NCBI GenBank assembly: GCA_026770585.1
Contig: MU646844.1
Coordinates: 233,735-244,453, forward strand
DNA length: 10,719 bases
DNA from: Baffinella frigidus
Lineage: Eukaryota; Cryptophyceae; Cryptomonadales; Baffinellaceae
Direction: 5' to 3'
The position numbers were made by a program, and so were the translations under genes. Below the pieces are notes generated by a model that worked only from the letters and a program-made list of their open reading frames with translations, was not told where the DNA came from and searched no databases. This document shows positions 1 to 6,764 of the stretch, in pieces. Position 1 is the first letter of the stretch. Every line of letters starts with the position of its first letter.

Positions 1-119
1 TTCCGGGCTTATGGTGGGCTTCGGGTTCCGGGCTTATGGTGGGCTTCGGGTTCCGGGCTTATGGTGGGCTTCGGGTTCCGGGCTTATGGTGGGCTCAGGG
101 CTTATGGTGGGCTCAGGGG
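1..119. repeat. 25-base tandem repeat at the gene's 3' end
   Basis: Units start at 1, 26, 51 and 76, each containing GGGCTTATGGTGGGCTTC, then a shortened 18-base version follows to 119. The array supplies the in-frame tail and stop codon of exon 7 if the gene ends here. It is cut by the window edge. Confidence 0.9.
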
Positions 120-240
120 TGAGGGTGCGGCGGCGCACCGACTCGATGTAGGCGAAGAGGGGGGAGCCCGACGCGGACGCAAGGCGCTCGCCGCCGAAGG
201 CGCCACCCGCCACCTTGGGGATCCCCGCGCCACCCGCCGC
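34..240 (-). CDS. Exon 7, possibly terminal, running into a tandem repeat
   Basis: The acceptor CATCGTGCAG has a CTAAC branch motif about 20 bases upstream. Phase 0 fits exon 6. The frame reads [17 protein letters not shown], then [18 protein letters not shown], which looks like real coding sequence. After that come arginines and a proline/glutamate-rich tail (TISPEP repeats) translated from the 25-base tandem repeat, ending at TAA 36-34. Either the protein really ends in this repeat-derived tail, or splicing continues (for example TCG/GTGCGC at 138) out of the window. Confidence 0.7.
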   Translation of the reverse strand, partial: AAGGAGIPKVAGGAFGGERLASASGSPLFAYIESVRRRTLTPEPTISPEPTISPEPEAHHKPGTRSPP

Positions 241-2870
241 CTGCACGATGGAGGGCTGGGTTAGGAGACGGTCGCCTCCCCACGATGGAGGGTTGGGTTA
301 GGAGACGGGCGCGCGGGAAGCGACCGGGTGTGAGGTGTGAGGTGTGAGGTGTGGGGTGTGGGGTGTGAGGTGTGAGGTGCGAGGTGCGAGGTGCGAGGTG
401 CGAGGTGCGAGGTGCGAGGTGTGGGGTGTGGGGTGTACCTAGCGCCAGGGTGTGTGACGCCCCGCGAGCCGTCGGTGGTAGGCGCAACAGGCTACGCAGG
501 AATCGCCCGGGTGCGGAATTAGGAACCAGGATCGAGTATCCCGTAAGTGCTTAGTAGGCTCATACGCCCTACGGTAGGGCCCTAGGACCTGTCTAGGACC
601 TCATGCCCCCAAATTTGGAGGCCTGGTCACTTAAGGGATACGCGGGTCCATTCCTGATTAACCAGAGGCAGCCAGAGGGTTGTTCCTGATGAACCATAGG
701 CAAGCAGAGGGTTGTAGGGGCGGGGGAGCACCTTGGCGCCGTTGACGTCACGGAGCGCATACTCCTCCATCGACTCGCGCAGCGGGGAGAGGTACAGTCT
801 GCACGCAGAGAGAAAAACGTTAATACAAGCGCGTGGATACCAGAGTGAAAGAGGGACCAACGAAGCGGGGAGAGGTGCAGTCTGCCGAAGGGAGAGGGGA
901 AGGTTAAACCAAGCGCGTGTTGAATAAATACAAGAGGGGAAGAGGGACTACGGAGCGGGTAGGGTGTGAAACCCTACGCGCCGTCGGCACAGCGATTTCG
1001 ATGCGCACGCCGACGCTCACATCGAGAATGCTAGATGGTGGAATGGTTGGGCAGCGCGAAACAGCACTGGAGCGGCACGCTTCTATGCATCCGTGTCGGT
1101 AGGCTCAACGTCGCTCATATACTATCAACGAAGAGAACATATGTTAGCGCTACCTCGCACCCCCAGGGTTCGGCACCCCCAAAAGCAACCCTGCCTCGAC
1201 AGCAACCTAGGATTATAAGCAACCCTGCCTGGAAAGAAAACCTGGCCTCAAATCGAAAAGGGCTGCGGGGAAGGAAAGCTTTTGTGGGTGTGAGGGTTCG
1301 AGGCGGGTACGAGCGTTCGAGCAGATTTCGGTGGGTGGGGGTAGGGTGAGAGGGGTTTCGGGGGGAGATGGGGGGTAGGGTTCAGGTCAGATTTCGGCGA
1401 GATTTCGGGGGGTAGGGTTCGGCTGAGATTTCAGGGGGGTAGGGGTAGGGTGGAGGGTTCGGAGGAGATTTCGGGGAGATTTCGGGGAGAGTTCGGGTGG
1501 GGTGGTACGCTGAGAAGCGAAGGCAATAATCCTTGTCGACCTTGCCGCCCTTGCCGGCCTTCTGTTTGTGTGCATGTTTTGTCAGATGTTGCCTATGGGT
1601 TGGCACCCTGGTTGTGTACAGGGGTACCTCGCTCATAAGAAATCGTCCACCCCCTAGGACCCTACAGTAGGGCCCTAGGCATAGCCTAGGGCCCTGCGGT
1701 GGTCCTGAAGGAGCTGGAAGGAAAGCTTGTGTGTGTGAAAGCTTGTGTTTTTGAAAGCTTGAAAGCTTATGTGTTGTTTCAGACGTTGTCGAGAAGGTTT
1801 CAGACGTTGTCAGACGTTGTCGACAAGGTTTCAGACGTTGTCAGACGTTGTCGACAAGGTTTTATGTCGACAAGGTTTTAGACGTTGGGACGTGGAGAAG
1901 GTGCTGCAAGGAACGCTTGTGTGGGTGTGAGGCTGTGTGTTGCTGGTTGCTGGCTGTGTGTGTGTCGCTGGTTGCTACAAAAAGTCGCAGGATCCAGCAA
2001 CCAGCAACGGAGAAGGGTGTGTGGGTGTGAGGCTGTGTGTTGCTGGGGGTTGCTCGTTGCTACCCAACGTCGAAGGAACCAGGAACCAGCAGCCAGCCAC
2101 ACCCTTCTCCGCATCGTGCGGTGTGGTGAAACAACGTCTGCGTGGTCAAACAACGCGGGGGCAAACAACCATCGGACGCGTCACCTTACACTCTACACTC
2201 TACACTCTACACACGGTGTGAGGCGGACAGGGCAAGGTGCTAGAAGGAACGAGCTTTGGTGTCTGTGGGGGGCCCGACCTCCAGACAACGTCTGTGGTCA
2301 AACAACGCGGGGCCAAACAACAAGGTGGTGGAGGTTGTGGTCTCGAGAGGGGTGGTGGTGGAACAAGCATCGGACGCGACGCCACGTCGCGTCACCTTAC
2401 ACTCTACACTCTACACTCTACACACGGTGTGGGGCGGACAAGGTGCTACAAGGAAAGAGCTTGTGTGTCTGTGGGTGTCTTGACCACAACCTGTGTGTGG
2501 TCAATCACAGGTTGTGGTCAATCAACGCGAGCCCAAACAACCGCCGGGTGTTTGGTTGTTTGGCCAAACAACCGGGCGCGAGGGGCGGAACAACGTCTGT
2601 GGTCAAACAACGCGGGGCCAAACAACAAGGTGGTGGTGGAGGTTGTGGTCTCGAGAGGGGTGGTGGTGGAGCTTGTGGTGTGGTGGGTGAGAGGCAGCAC
2701 CTTCTTCTCGCCCTCCTTGGCCTTCTTAACCTTGCCGAGCAGCTGCTTCTCGACCTCCGCGACGAGCACGTCAACCTGCAGGGGAGGGCGCGATTAAGCC
2801 TTTTGGCTGTAGGATCTGTGGCCTGATGACCCGCGCCCCCACCTCTGTACCGTACCGAGATACAAACCGC

Positions 2871-2921
<51 letters not shown>

Positions 2922-4990
2922 ACACACCCTGCGGGGTACACATCTCAGCATCGGTCAGCGGGACACGCGCGGTCTTCCCATCCAAACCACAGCGACGGCA
3001 CGTGTGATCCCTCCATCCCTCTACCGCACACCGCATCCCTTCCGTAGGGGCGTCCGCACCTCACCGCGGCGCCAGCGAGGCGCGGGAGAGCACCCCCCTC
3101 GCCCAGAAGCAACCCTACGCACGGCGTCACCGACACACAACCCGCGTCACACACCTCAACTCTCTCAGTTACAACGACGTCAGCACCTCGCCGCTGCGCC
3201 AGCGAGGCGCCCTGCTCCCTGGTTCGGGCCTCACGCGACGCAACATCCACCTGCACCAAGAAACATCCACCTAGAGAAAGCCTCCCCTCCCCGATCCACA
3301 GGCCCCACAGGCGGGCCTATCCACGAGGCCCAGCCGTCCCACCCAAGAGTTACTTCACGCTTCACACCGCAAAAAGCACACGGGCCTGTGCCATGCGGGA
3401 CTCGACACGCGGTGCTCATCCCAACCCCTCTCGCCTGCCCCCTCCCACCTCCCACCTCCCCCTTTCCTGCTCCTCCTGGAGCAGCGCCCACCCACACTTC
3501 TCCACGCTAGCGACCACTCCCCGCCGCTGCTGCACCGAGCCTCGTGGCGCAACCTCTCTTCTCTCGAGGACTCTCGGGAAATCGTGGGGAGGGGTGCGGC
3601 AGGGAAGAGGGGCCGCGCGTCAGTGGAAACAGGGGCGTGGTGTGGATGGTGTGGATAGTGTACCGAGAGGGTGGCGTCGATAGGGTGGATAGTGTAACGG
3701 GAGGGTGGTGCAGATAGTGTGGATAGTGTGGCGTGGATGGTGTGGATGGTGGGGATACCTTGTTGACGCCGACGGTGATCTTGCCGGCAAGGATCGCCTT
3801 CTGCTTGTCGAGGATCGACGCCGCCTGCGTCATCGGCTGGCACCCCTGCTCGATCCAGCACAATGCGCACGGTCAGCGCGAGCACAGAGGGGCGTCGGCG
3901 GGTGGCCCTGATCACGAGCAGCACAATGCCGACGGTCGGCGCTCTGTGCACACAAAGCTCACGGTCAGCGCTCTGTGCGCTCGCACGCCCGCGCCGAGCA
4001 GCCAGCGCTCTCCCCGCTCACTTGCTCGCACCGCATGCCCGCCACTGCCCGTTAGCGCTCGCATCAACGCGACTGTCCGCCAGCACTTTCTCTCCCCTGA
4101 ACGCGTCTCTTCGGCAACACGGATGCTCACGCCCGTACGCCCGCTCGTCACCAGGACAGCAGTCCCCCCCTGCGCGCTCCTTCGCGGGTCCCTCCAGATC
4201 GCGTGAGTTCCGGCGCTGGTTGGTTCCGGAGCAGACCTGGGACGCGCTGCCGTTGCAGAGGGCGCCGCGCTTCTTGTCGTTGACCGGGAAGCCGGTCTGG
4301 GGGTCGAAGGACGCGGCGTTGCCCGCGAGGGGGAGCGCCACGATGCCGGCCGCGATGGAGCCCGCCGACCGGAGGAGGTCAACGCGGCTGGTTTTGGGGA
4401 GGGGGGGGGGGTTCGTCAGCGTGGATTCTACTTGTCAGGTCTTCTTTGACTGGTGGCCCCTAGCTGCCGGAAGCTGGTCACCCGGGAGGAAGGTGTTTCG
4501 GTTCGCAACAGCTCTGTGGGAGGCAGGGTGCCAGCCACGTCGAGCGTCCGCGCCCTTCACTCGGAGCAAAAATTCCTCACCCACGCTGACCGCCACCAGC
4601 CCCCCCGCCATCTGAACCGCACCCCGAAGGCACCCCAGCGGATTCCTGACGGGACACACGTTTGCCCTCTGGACCAGGTGTTCTGACGGCGGAACGCCGC
4701 CCGCCGGATCTTCCGATCACCCCCCGCTATCCCGTTGCAAACTTCGCCCCAACTGCCTCCACAATCCACATCCGCAGCGCCATCCTCCGCCCTCGGCCGC
4801 CTCCGGCGCGGATCGATGACAACGACCACTCCACGAGCACTGCCTGTCGACACCTGCCGCGGGGGGGCGGGCGGGGGCGGCACCTGATCGCGGGCTTCTC
4901 CGCCGACTGCATCTTGAGCCCCAGGAGCGCGGGGGTGAAGGCATCGGCCGAGGCGGCGACGAGCGCAACAGCGACGGCGGAACGGAGCAT
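34..4990 (-). CDS. Spliced nuclear gene for a plastid-targeted, probably thylakoid-lumen protein (seven exons, family unknown)
   Basis: Seen: exons at 4990-4884, 4387-4237, 3845-3759, 2775-2701, 1561-1541 (or to 1509), 773-732 (or from 798) and 240-34. All introns are GT-AG, and exon ends are mostly AAG or CAG before GT. Residues 1-17 form a hydrophobic signal peptide ending ASADA before FTP. Residues 37-61 hold an arginine followed by a second hydrophobic stretch ending AGNAA. The mature part starts SFDPQTGF, has Cys80 and Cys88 about the exon 2/3 joint, then lysine/alanine-rich probable helices. Family knowledge: ASAFAP-type signals lead into secondary red plastids, and a second signal leads on to the thylakoid lumen. 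Inference: a small lumenal protein, total about 229 or 248 residues if the stop at 34-36 is used. I do not recognise the family. A four-helix PSII extrinsic protein of the PsbQ/Psb31 kind is a guess from size, location and helical look only. Confidence 0.78.
244..308. repeat. 37-base tandem duplication covering the exon 7 acceptor region
   Basis: Copies at 244-271 and 281-308 differ by one base (GAGGGCTGGG versus GAGGGTTGGG). On the minus strand each carries the CTAACCCA branch-like motif. Only the copy next to exon 7 ends in GTGCAG, so the other is a decoy branch point in intron 6. Confidence 0.85.
328..439. repeat. 7-base minisatellite (GTGAGGT/GCGAGGT/GTGGGGT) in intron 6
   Basis: About sixteen near-perfect 7-base units occur in sub-blocks: GTGTGAG first, then GTGGGGT, then six or so GCGAGGT, then GTGGGGT again. 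Open frames across it are artefacts of the period. The rest of intron 6 (440-535) shows nothing recognisable. Confidence 0.92.
536..641 (-). mobile_element. MITE-like element A, copy 1 (106 bases) in intron 6
   Basis: The ends form an inverted repeat, GTATCCCGTAAGTG at 536-549 and CACTTAAGGGATAC at 628-641, 13 of 14 bases matching. The interior has the palindromic core CCCTACGGTAGGGCCCTAGG. A second copy in the opposite orientation lies at 7907-8014. There is no coding capacity. I see no target duplication at this copy. The class is inferred from structure only. Confidence 0.72.
651..714. repeat. 32-base tandem duplication beside the exon 6 donor
   Basis: Two units, 651-682 and 683-714, both begin TTCCTGAT and end AGAGGGTTG, with a few substitutions between them. 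They lie in intron 6, 18 bases from the exon 6 donor. Confidence 0.85.
732..798 (-). CDS. Exon 6 of the lumen protein, with two possible acceptors
   Basis: The frame reads [17 protein letters not shown] then VNGAK, followed by donor GCCAAG/GTGCTC. The best-looking acceptor is the pyrimidine-rich TTTTTCTCTCTGCGTGCAG, which starts the exon at 798. It needs two bases carried over from exon 5. An in-phase alternative is GCGCGAG/TCG, starting at 773 with SMEEYALRD. The exon is supported by its codons and strong donor; only its 5' border is open. The acceptor area is duplicated in tandem just upstream. Confidence 0.75.
781..953. repeat. 83-90 base tandem duplication of the exon 6 acceptor region
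   Basis: Unit 1 (781-863) and unit 2 (864-953) share AGCGGGGAGAGGT, CAGTCTGC and AAGCGCGTG, in order. The start of a third unit (AGCGGGTAGG) follows at 954. Unit 1 contains the exon 6 acceptor with its pyrimidine tract. Unit 2 has lost the GTGCAG form but keeps a CAG-like site. Confidence 0.8.
1320..1500. repeat. G-rich degenerate array in intron 5
   Basis: The words GATTTCGGGG and GGGTAGGGTTC recur about ten times with varying spacing. The plus strand is guanine-rich with many GGG/GGGG runs, so G-quadruplex formation is possible. On the minus strand it gives a proline/serine-rich shadow frame. The other part of intron 5 (954-1319) holds only a short direct repeat of GCAACCCTGCCT (1185-1230). 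Confidence 0.75.
1509..1561 (-). CDS. Probable exon 5, with an uncertain donor
   Basis: After the acceptor ACACAAACAG the phase-0 frame reads KAGKGGK, which continues the lysine-rich end of exon 4. Two ends are possible. Donor AAG/GTCGAC at 1540 gives a 21-base microexon (1541-1561) and matches the AAG/GT pattern of the other exons. Donor CAGC/GTACCA at 1508 gives 53 bases, adds [10 protein letters not shown] and leaves two bases. That is exactly the phase needed by the better acceptor of exon 6. I cannot choose without transcripts. The exon itself could also be spurious. Confidence 0.5.
1617..1707 (+). mobile_element. MITE-like element B, partial copy in intron 4
   Basis: It starts TACAGGGGTACCTCGCTCAT, as in the full copy at 6765, followed by a nested palindrome (CCCTAGG, GTAGGGCCCTAGGC, GCCTAGGGCCC). 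No right-hand terminal repeat is found before the AAAGCTT repeats, so this copy is truncated. It lies about 55 bases upstream, in gene orientation, of exon 5. Confidence 0.7.
1723..1889. repeat. AAAGCTT cluster and CAGACGTTGTC tandem array in intron 4
   Basis: Four GAAAGCTT words lie at 1723-1769. From 1777 the block GGTTTCAGACGTTGTC repeats, with CGACAAGG spacers, to about 1889. Adjacent units are nearly identical, so expansion is recent. Confidence 0.85.
1890..2700. repeat. Segmental tandem duplications filling intron 4
   Basis: Block x (ACAACGTCTGTGGTCAAACA onward) is present at 2285-2362 and 2590-2670, almost identical, and partly at 2131-2169. Block y (TCACCTTACACTCTACACTC, then CACGGTGTG and GGCGGACA) is at 2180-2230 and 2393-2440. 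Block z (AAGGTGCT.CAAGGAA) is at about 1898, 2234 and 2439. The order x-y-z repeats, so the intron grew by duplication of units of roughly 155-300 bases. The 313-codon open frame across 1885-2826 on the plus strand is a product of this and is not a gene. Confidence 0.85.
2481..2573. repeat. Two strong hairpins in intron 4
   Basis: Arms 2481-2495 and 2506-2520 (TGACCACAACCTGTG and its complement) match over 15 of 15 bases with a 10-base loop. The second is a perfect 20-base palindrome at 2554-2573, GGTTGTTTGGCCAAACAACC. Both lie between two copies of block x. Confidence 0.88.
2701..2775 (-). CDS. Exon 4 of the lumen protein, lysine-rich helix
   Basis: The exon has 25 codons in phase 0, [16 protein letters not shown] followed by KKAKEGEKK. 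The acceptor CCCCTGCAG and donor AAGAAG/GTGCTG are both strong. The spacing of V, L, V, V, L, L among charged residues is that of an amphipathic helix. The intron on its donor side is the most repeat-rich part of the gene. Confidence 0.85.
2873..2927. repeat. CA dinucleotide microsatellite in intron 3
   Basis: There are about 19 uninterrupted CA units, then CGCACACGCACACACAC. The rest of intron 3 up to 3636 is a C-rich stretch whose only repeat I see is GCGCCAGCGAGGCGC at 3069-3083 and again (with TGCGCC) at about 3195-3210. Confidence 0.93.
3637..3755. repeat. GTGGATGGT/GTGGATAGT minisatellite at the exon 3 donor
   Basis: The word GTGGATRGTGT recurs about eight times, broken by GAGGGTGG blocks, and stops four bases from the exon 3 donor. 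On the minus strand the start of intron 3 is therefore almost all CCATCCACAC-type repeat. Confidence 0.88.
3759..3845 (-). CDS. Exon 3 of the lumen protein
   Basis: The exon has 29 codons in phase 0, from [15 protein letters not shown] to KITVGVNK. The acceptor is GATCGAGCAG, with a CTGAC branch-like motif about 25 bases upstream. The donor is AACAAG/GTATCC. The composition ([16 protein letters not shown]) suggests an amphipathic helix. The first cysteine lies eight residues after that in exon 2, so a disulphide is possible in the oxidising lumen. Tandem duplications flank both sides (3637-3755 and 3856-3985). Confidence 0.85.
3856..3985. repeat. Tandem duplications next to the exon 3 acceptor
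   Basis: CAGCACAATGC occurs at 3856-3866 and 3919-3929. ACGGTCAGCGC or ACGGTCGGCGC with GAGCACAGAG or CTCTGTGC occurs at about 3869, 3932 and 3961. These are three diverged units of 30-60 bases in intron 2. The rest of intron 2 up to 4236 shows no feature. Confidence 0.75.
4237..4387 (-). CDS. Exon 2: thylakoid-lumen transfer signal and mature N terminus
   Basis: The acceptor is AAAACCAG after a C-rich tract (seen as a G run at 4396-4413 on the plus strand). The exon is 151 bases: one base completing serine 36, then 50 codons. It opens [14 protein letters not shown], runs into [11 protein letters not shown], and the mature chain starts [21 protein letters not shown] fits an A-x-A thylakoid processing peptidase site. 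The donor CAG/GTCTGC leaves phase 0. A longer open frame overlaps this exon in another frame and is a shadow. Cys80 lies near the end of the exon. Confidence 0.85.
4755..4788 (-). repeat. 34-base sequence in intron 1 shared with 7481-7514
   Basis: The reverse complement begins GGAGGATGGCGCTGCGGATG and ends TTGTGGAGGC. It matches 7481-7514 at 33 of 34 bases. Flanks do not match. The rest of intron 1 (4388-4754, 4789-4883) is unremarkable GC-rich sequence apart from the C tract at its 3' end. Confidence 0.9.
4884..4990 (-). CDS. Exon 1: start codon, ER signal peptide and plastid-entry motif
   Basis: The ATG is at 4990-4988. The exon encodes 35 codons plus two bases (AG). Residues 2-14 are hydrophobic, after an arginine at position 3. 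The likely cleavage is ADA before FTPALLGL, with phenylalanine at +1 as in heterokont, haptophyte and cryptophyte plastid preproteins. The donor is ATCAG/GTGCCG. The split codon AG plus C of exon 2 gives serine, so the phase fits exactly. Reading on past the donor gives only an arginine/proline-rich shadow. Confidence 0.85.
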
Positions 4991-5030
4991 GATGAGTGAG
5001 GGGATTTATTCGGGTCACAAAAGCCATAAA

Positions 5031-5220
5031 ACCCGTTTTAAAATTTGACTTTTAGCACAATCCACTTTCAAAGTTGCCGGGAGTGTTTACTTTTCCGGGA
5101 AAGTTGCGGGATTTTGGGTTGCGAGCCTTGTCACGACCCGTTTTCCTCTCGCAGGGGCTAACCTACATGTAAAGGACCTAAAAAGGACCTAAAGGTCCTA
5201 TTTTGAAACCTACGAGATTA
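5031..5220 (+). repeat. Main repeat family: AT-rich arm next to the gene's start
   Basis: The order is AAAATTTGACTTTTAGCA, TTTTCCGGGAAA, GCGAGCCTTGTCACGACCCG and TTTTCCTCTCGCAGG, then AGGACCTAA words. It corresponds to the arms at 6270-6500 and, inverted, 7262-7475. It begins about 40 bases upstream of the ATG at 4990, so it probably overlaps the gene's promoter or 5' leader. I see no clear TATA box between. Confidence 0.75.
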
Positions 5221-5246
5221 TAAAGGACCTAAAGGAAGCAATCAAA

Positions 5247-5408
5247 CACCCCAACAGAGCCACCCTGTATCCCCTCTTCACGAGCCTCTGCACTGGAGAG
5301 CGAAACGCGATCCGAAAGCAAAAGTTCTTTCTCTGCAGATCCCTTCTACGGAACGGCGTGTCGTTGGCATATGTTGGGAGAAATTAAAACCTGAAGGACC
5401 TAAAGGAG
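5247..5408 (-). repeat. Main repeat family: long-variant copy 1
   Basis: The sequence CACCCCAACAGA to CTAAAGGA is 162 bases long and aligns without gaps to 5653-5814. Read on the plus strand in one frame it gives FLCRSLLRNGVSLAYVGRN, then a stop and NLKDLKE. Inverted copies lie at about 9336-9485 and 10640-10719. Confidence 0.88.
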
Positions 5409-5652
5409 AGTAAGTGACGACAGGTGGAACTTGCACAACCACATTTCTTTCCTTTTTTTTTTTTTGGTGGCTGACTGATCTCACCTCACTCCCCCACACA
5501 TTCCCTCCCACCTTTTGGAATCGTGTTTCCTTTCACATCTGGGGTATCGATGACAGGAAATCTTGGGCTCCAACCATGAGATACCATGAGCCGCATAAAG
5601 GCTGACTTGGGTTCGGTGTGTGGGCGAGTGCGGTCCTCTGGATCAAGTCGAG
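5409..5652. other. Spacer without recognisable feature
   Basis: It contains a 15-base T run (about 5451-5465) and no repeat words or coding signature. The short open frames are unsupported. Confidence 0.6.
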
Positions 5653-5814
5653 CACCCCAACAGAACCACCCTTTATCCCCTCTTTACTAGCCTCTGCACT
5701 GGAGAGCTCAATGCGGTCACAAAGCAAAAATGCTTTCTCTGCAGATCCTTTCTACGGGAGGGCGTGTCGTTGGGCTATGTTGGGCGAAATTCAAACCTAA
5801 AGGACCTAAAGGAA
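5653..5814 (-). repeat. Main repeat family: long-variant copy 2
   Basis: Same length and frame as 5247-5408, about 84% identical by eye. It ends in CTAAAGGACCTAAAGGA. The plus-strand frame is open through FLCRSFLREGVSLGYVGRN and NLKDLKEV. Confidence 0.88.
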
Positions 5815-6269
5815 GTTGCCCACCTCACCGGCCTTTCCAAGCATAGGTAACTGAATAGGCCGGTCAGATTTGGAGCCATTTGCTTTTTCGTGGTACAAAA
5901 TTGGTTCAGGGATTTGCATCGACAGGCAGTTCAAACGCCGGGCGGCAACCCCCCCCTTCCCGATGTCCGATCGAAACTCGGGCGCGACCATTACTGAGGC
6001 CACAACGAGGCCTCGGTGATGGTCGCCTTGATTTTTGCCATTTTTTGTTGTCGGTGGGGTTTTGCCGTCTGGCGTTTTCCCTTCAGGGGGACCTGAAAAC
6101 TCTGGCAGAGGGACCTGAAAGATCGAACGGCTCCAATTCCGACCTGCTGTCGCCTCAAAACTCAGGAAATGGCTCCAGCCACTCCCTGAGGATTCCGTGT
6201 GGGAAGGTCCGTCCCATTTAGATCCCGTTGTTCCAAGGCCCTCAGAGGAAACCTATTATGTAGGTGCGC
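5815..6269. other. Spacer without recognisable gene
   Basis: I see no repeat-family words here apart from GGGACCTGAAA twice (about 6088 and 6110). The 113-codon frame at 5880 lacks any domain look and is not called. Confidence 0.5.
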
Positions 6270-6500
6270 TTTTGGCGAATCCACTTAGAGGTGATGACTT
6301 TCCCGAGAAATCCGCTTAAAAATACTGGAGGGGCCCAAAATGAAAGAAATTTGGGGTTCGAGCCTTGTCACTGCCGATTTCCTTGATCTGGTCCGAAAGA
6401 AAGCATTGGCTTTTCTGCACAACCAGTTCACAACCAGTTCCAGTGTCCGCCTATGTTGGAATCTCGAAGAACCTGAAGGACCTCAAGGACCTCGAGGAGG
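6270..6500 (+). repeat. Left arm of a large inverted repeat (main family)
   Basis: The order is GGGGCCCAAAATGA, GTTCGAGCCTTGTCACTGCC, GATTTCCTTGATCTGGTC, TTCCAGTGTCCGCCTATGTT, CTCGAAGAACCTGAAGGACC. The same series runs on the other strand at 7475-7262. It joins the AT-rich arm and the TTTAGGTCC module into one element of at least 200 bases. The next stretch, 6501-6640, continues with AAGGCCTTC and ends in three TTTAGGTCC words at 6636-6660 in the opposite direction. Confidence 0.8.
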
Positions 6501-6764
6501 TCCAAGGGGTGGCTGGAGTCCCACCTGGCCTTCCAAGGCCTTCCGAGAAACCCACCCTGCCAGGTGCCACCCCCAAAGCCCCCGCGCCCAGGCCTTGGAG
6601 ATTTGTGGGGGAGCTAAGAATGCCGGAGGGGCCCTTTAGGTCCTTTAGGTCCTTTAGGCCCAAAATAAGACATTTTCAAAGGACCTCCGGCCGCGCTCGC
6701 CTCGAACTGGGGCCGTGCTCACCCGGGAGGCCCGAAAACGCGTGTTCCGTGCTGCCCCAACCTG

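Noticed and set aside
1885-2826. 313-codon open frame on the plus strand
   Set aside because: It is translated from the duplicated x-y-z blocks of intron 4 and changes frame from copy to copy. It overlaps exon 4 on the other strand and has no domain look.
3912-4382. 156-codon minus-strand frame overlapping exon 2
   Set aside because: Arginine/serine/proline-rich shadow. The neighbouring frame gives the lumen signal and matching phases.
3863-4615. 250-codon plus-strand frame opposite exon 2
   Set aside because: GC-rich shadow of exon 2 and introns 1-2. The minus-strand frame has splice borders and a recognisable targeting signal.
6352-6376. GGTTCGAGCCT as a polymerase III B box or tRNA remnant
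   Set aside because: No matching A box or cloverleaf is visible. It is one short match within a diverged arm, and the other arms change it.
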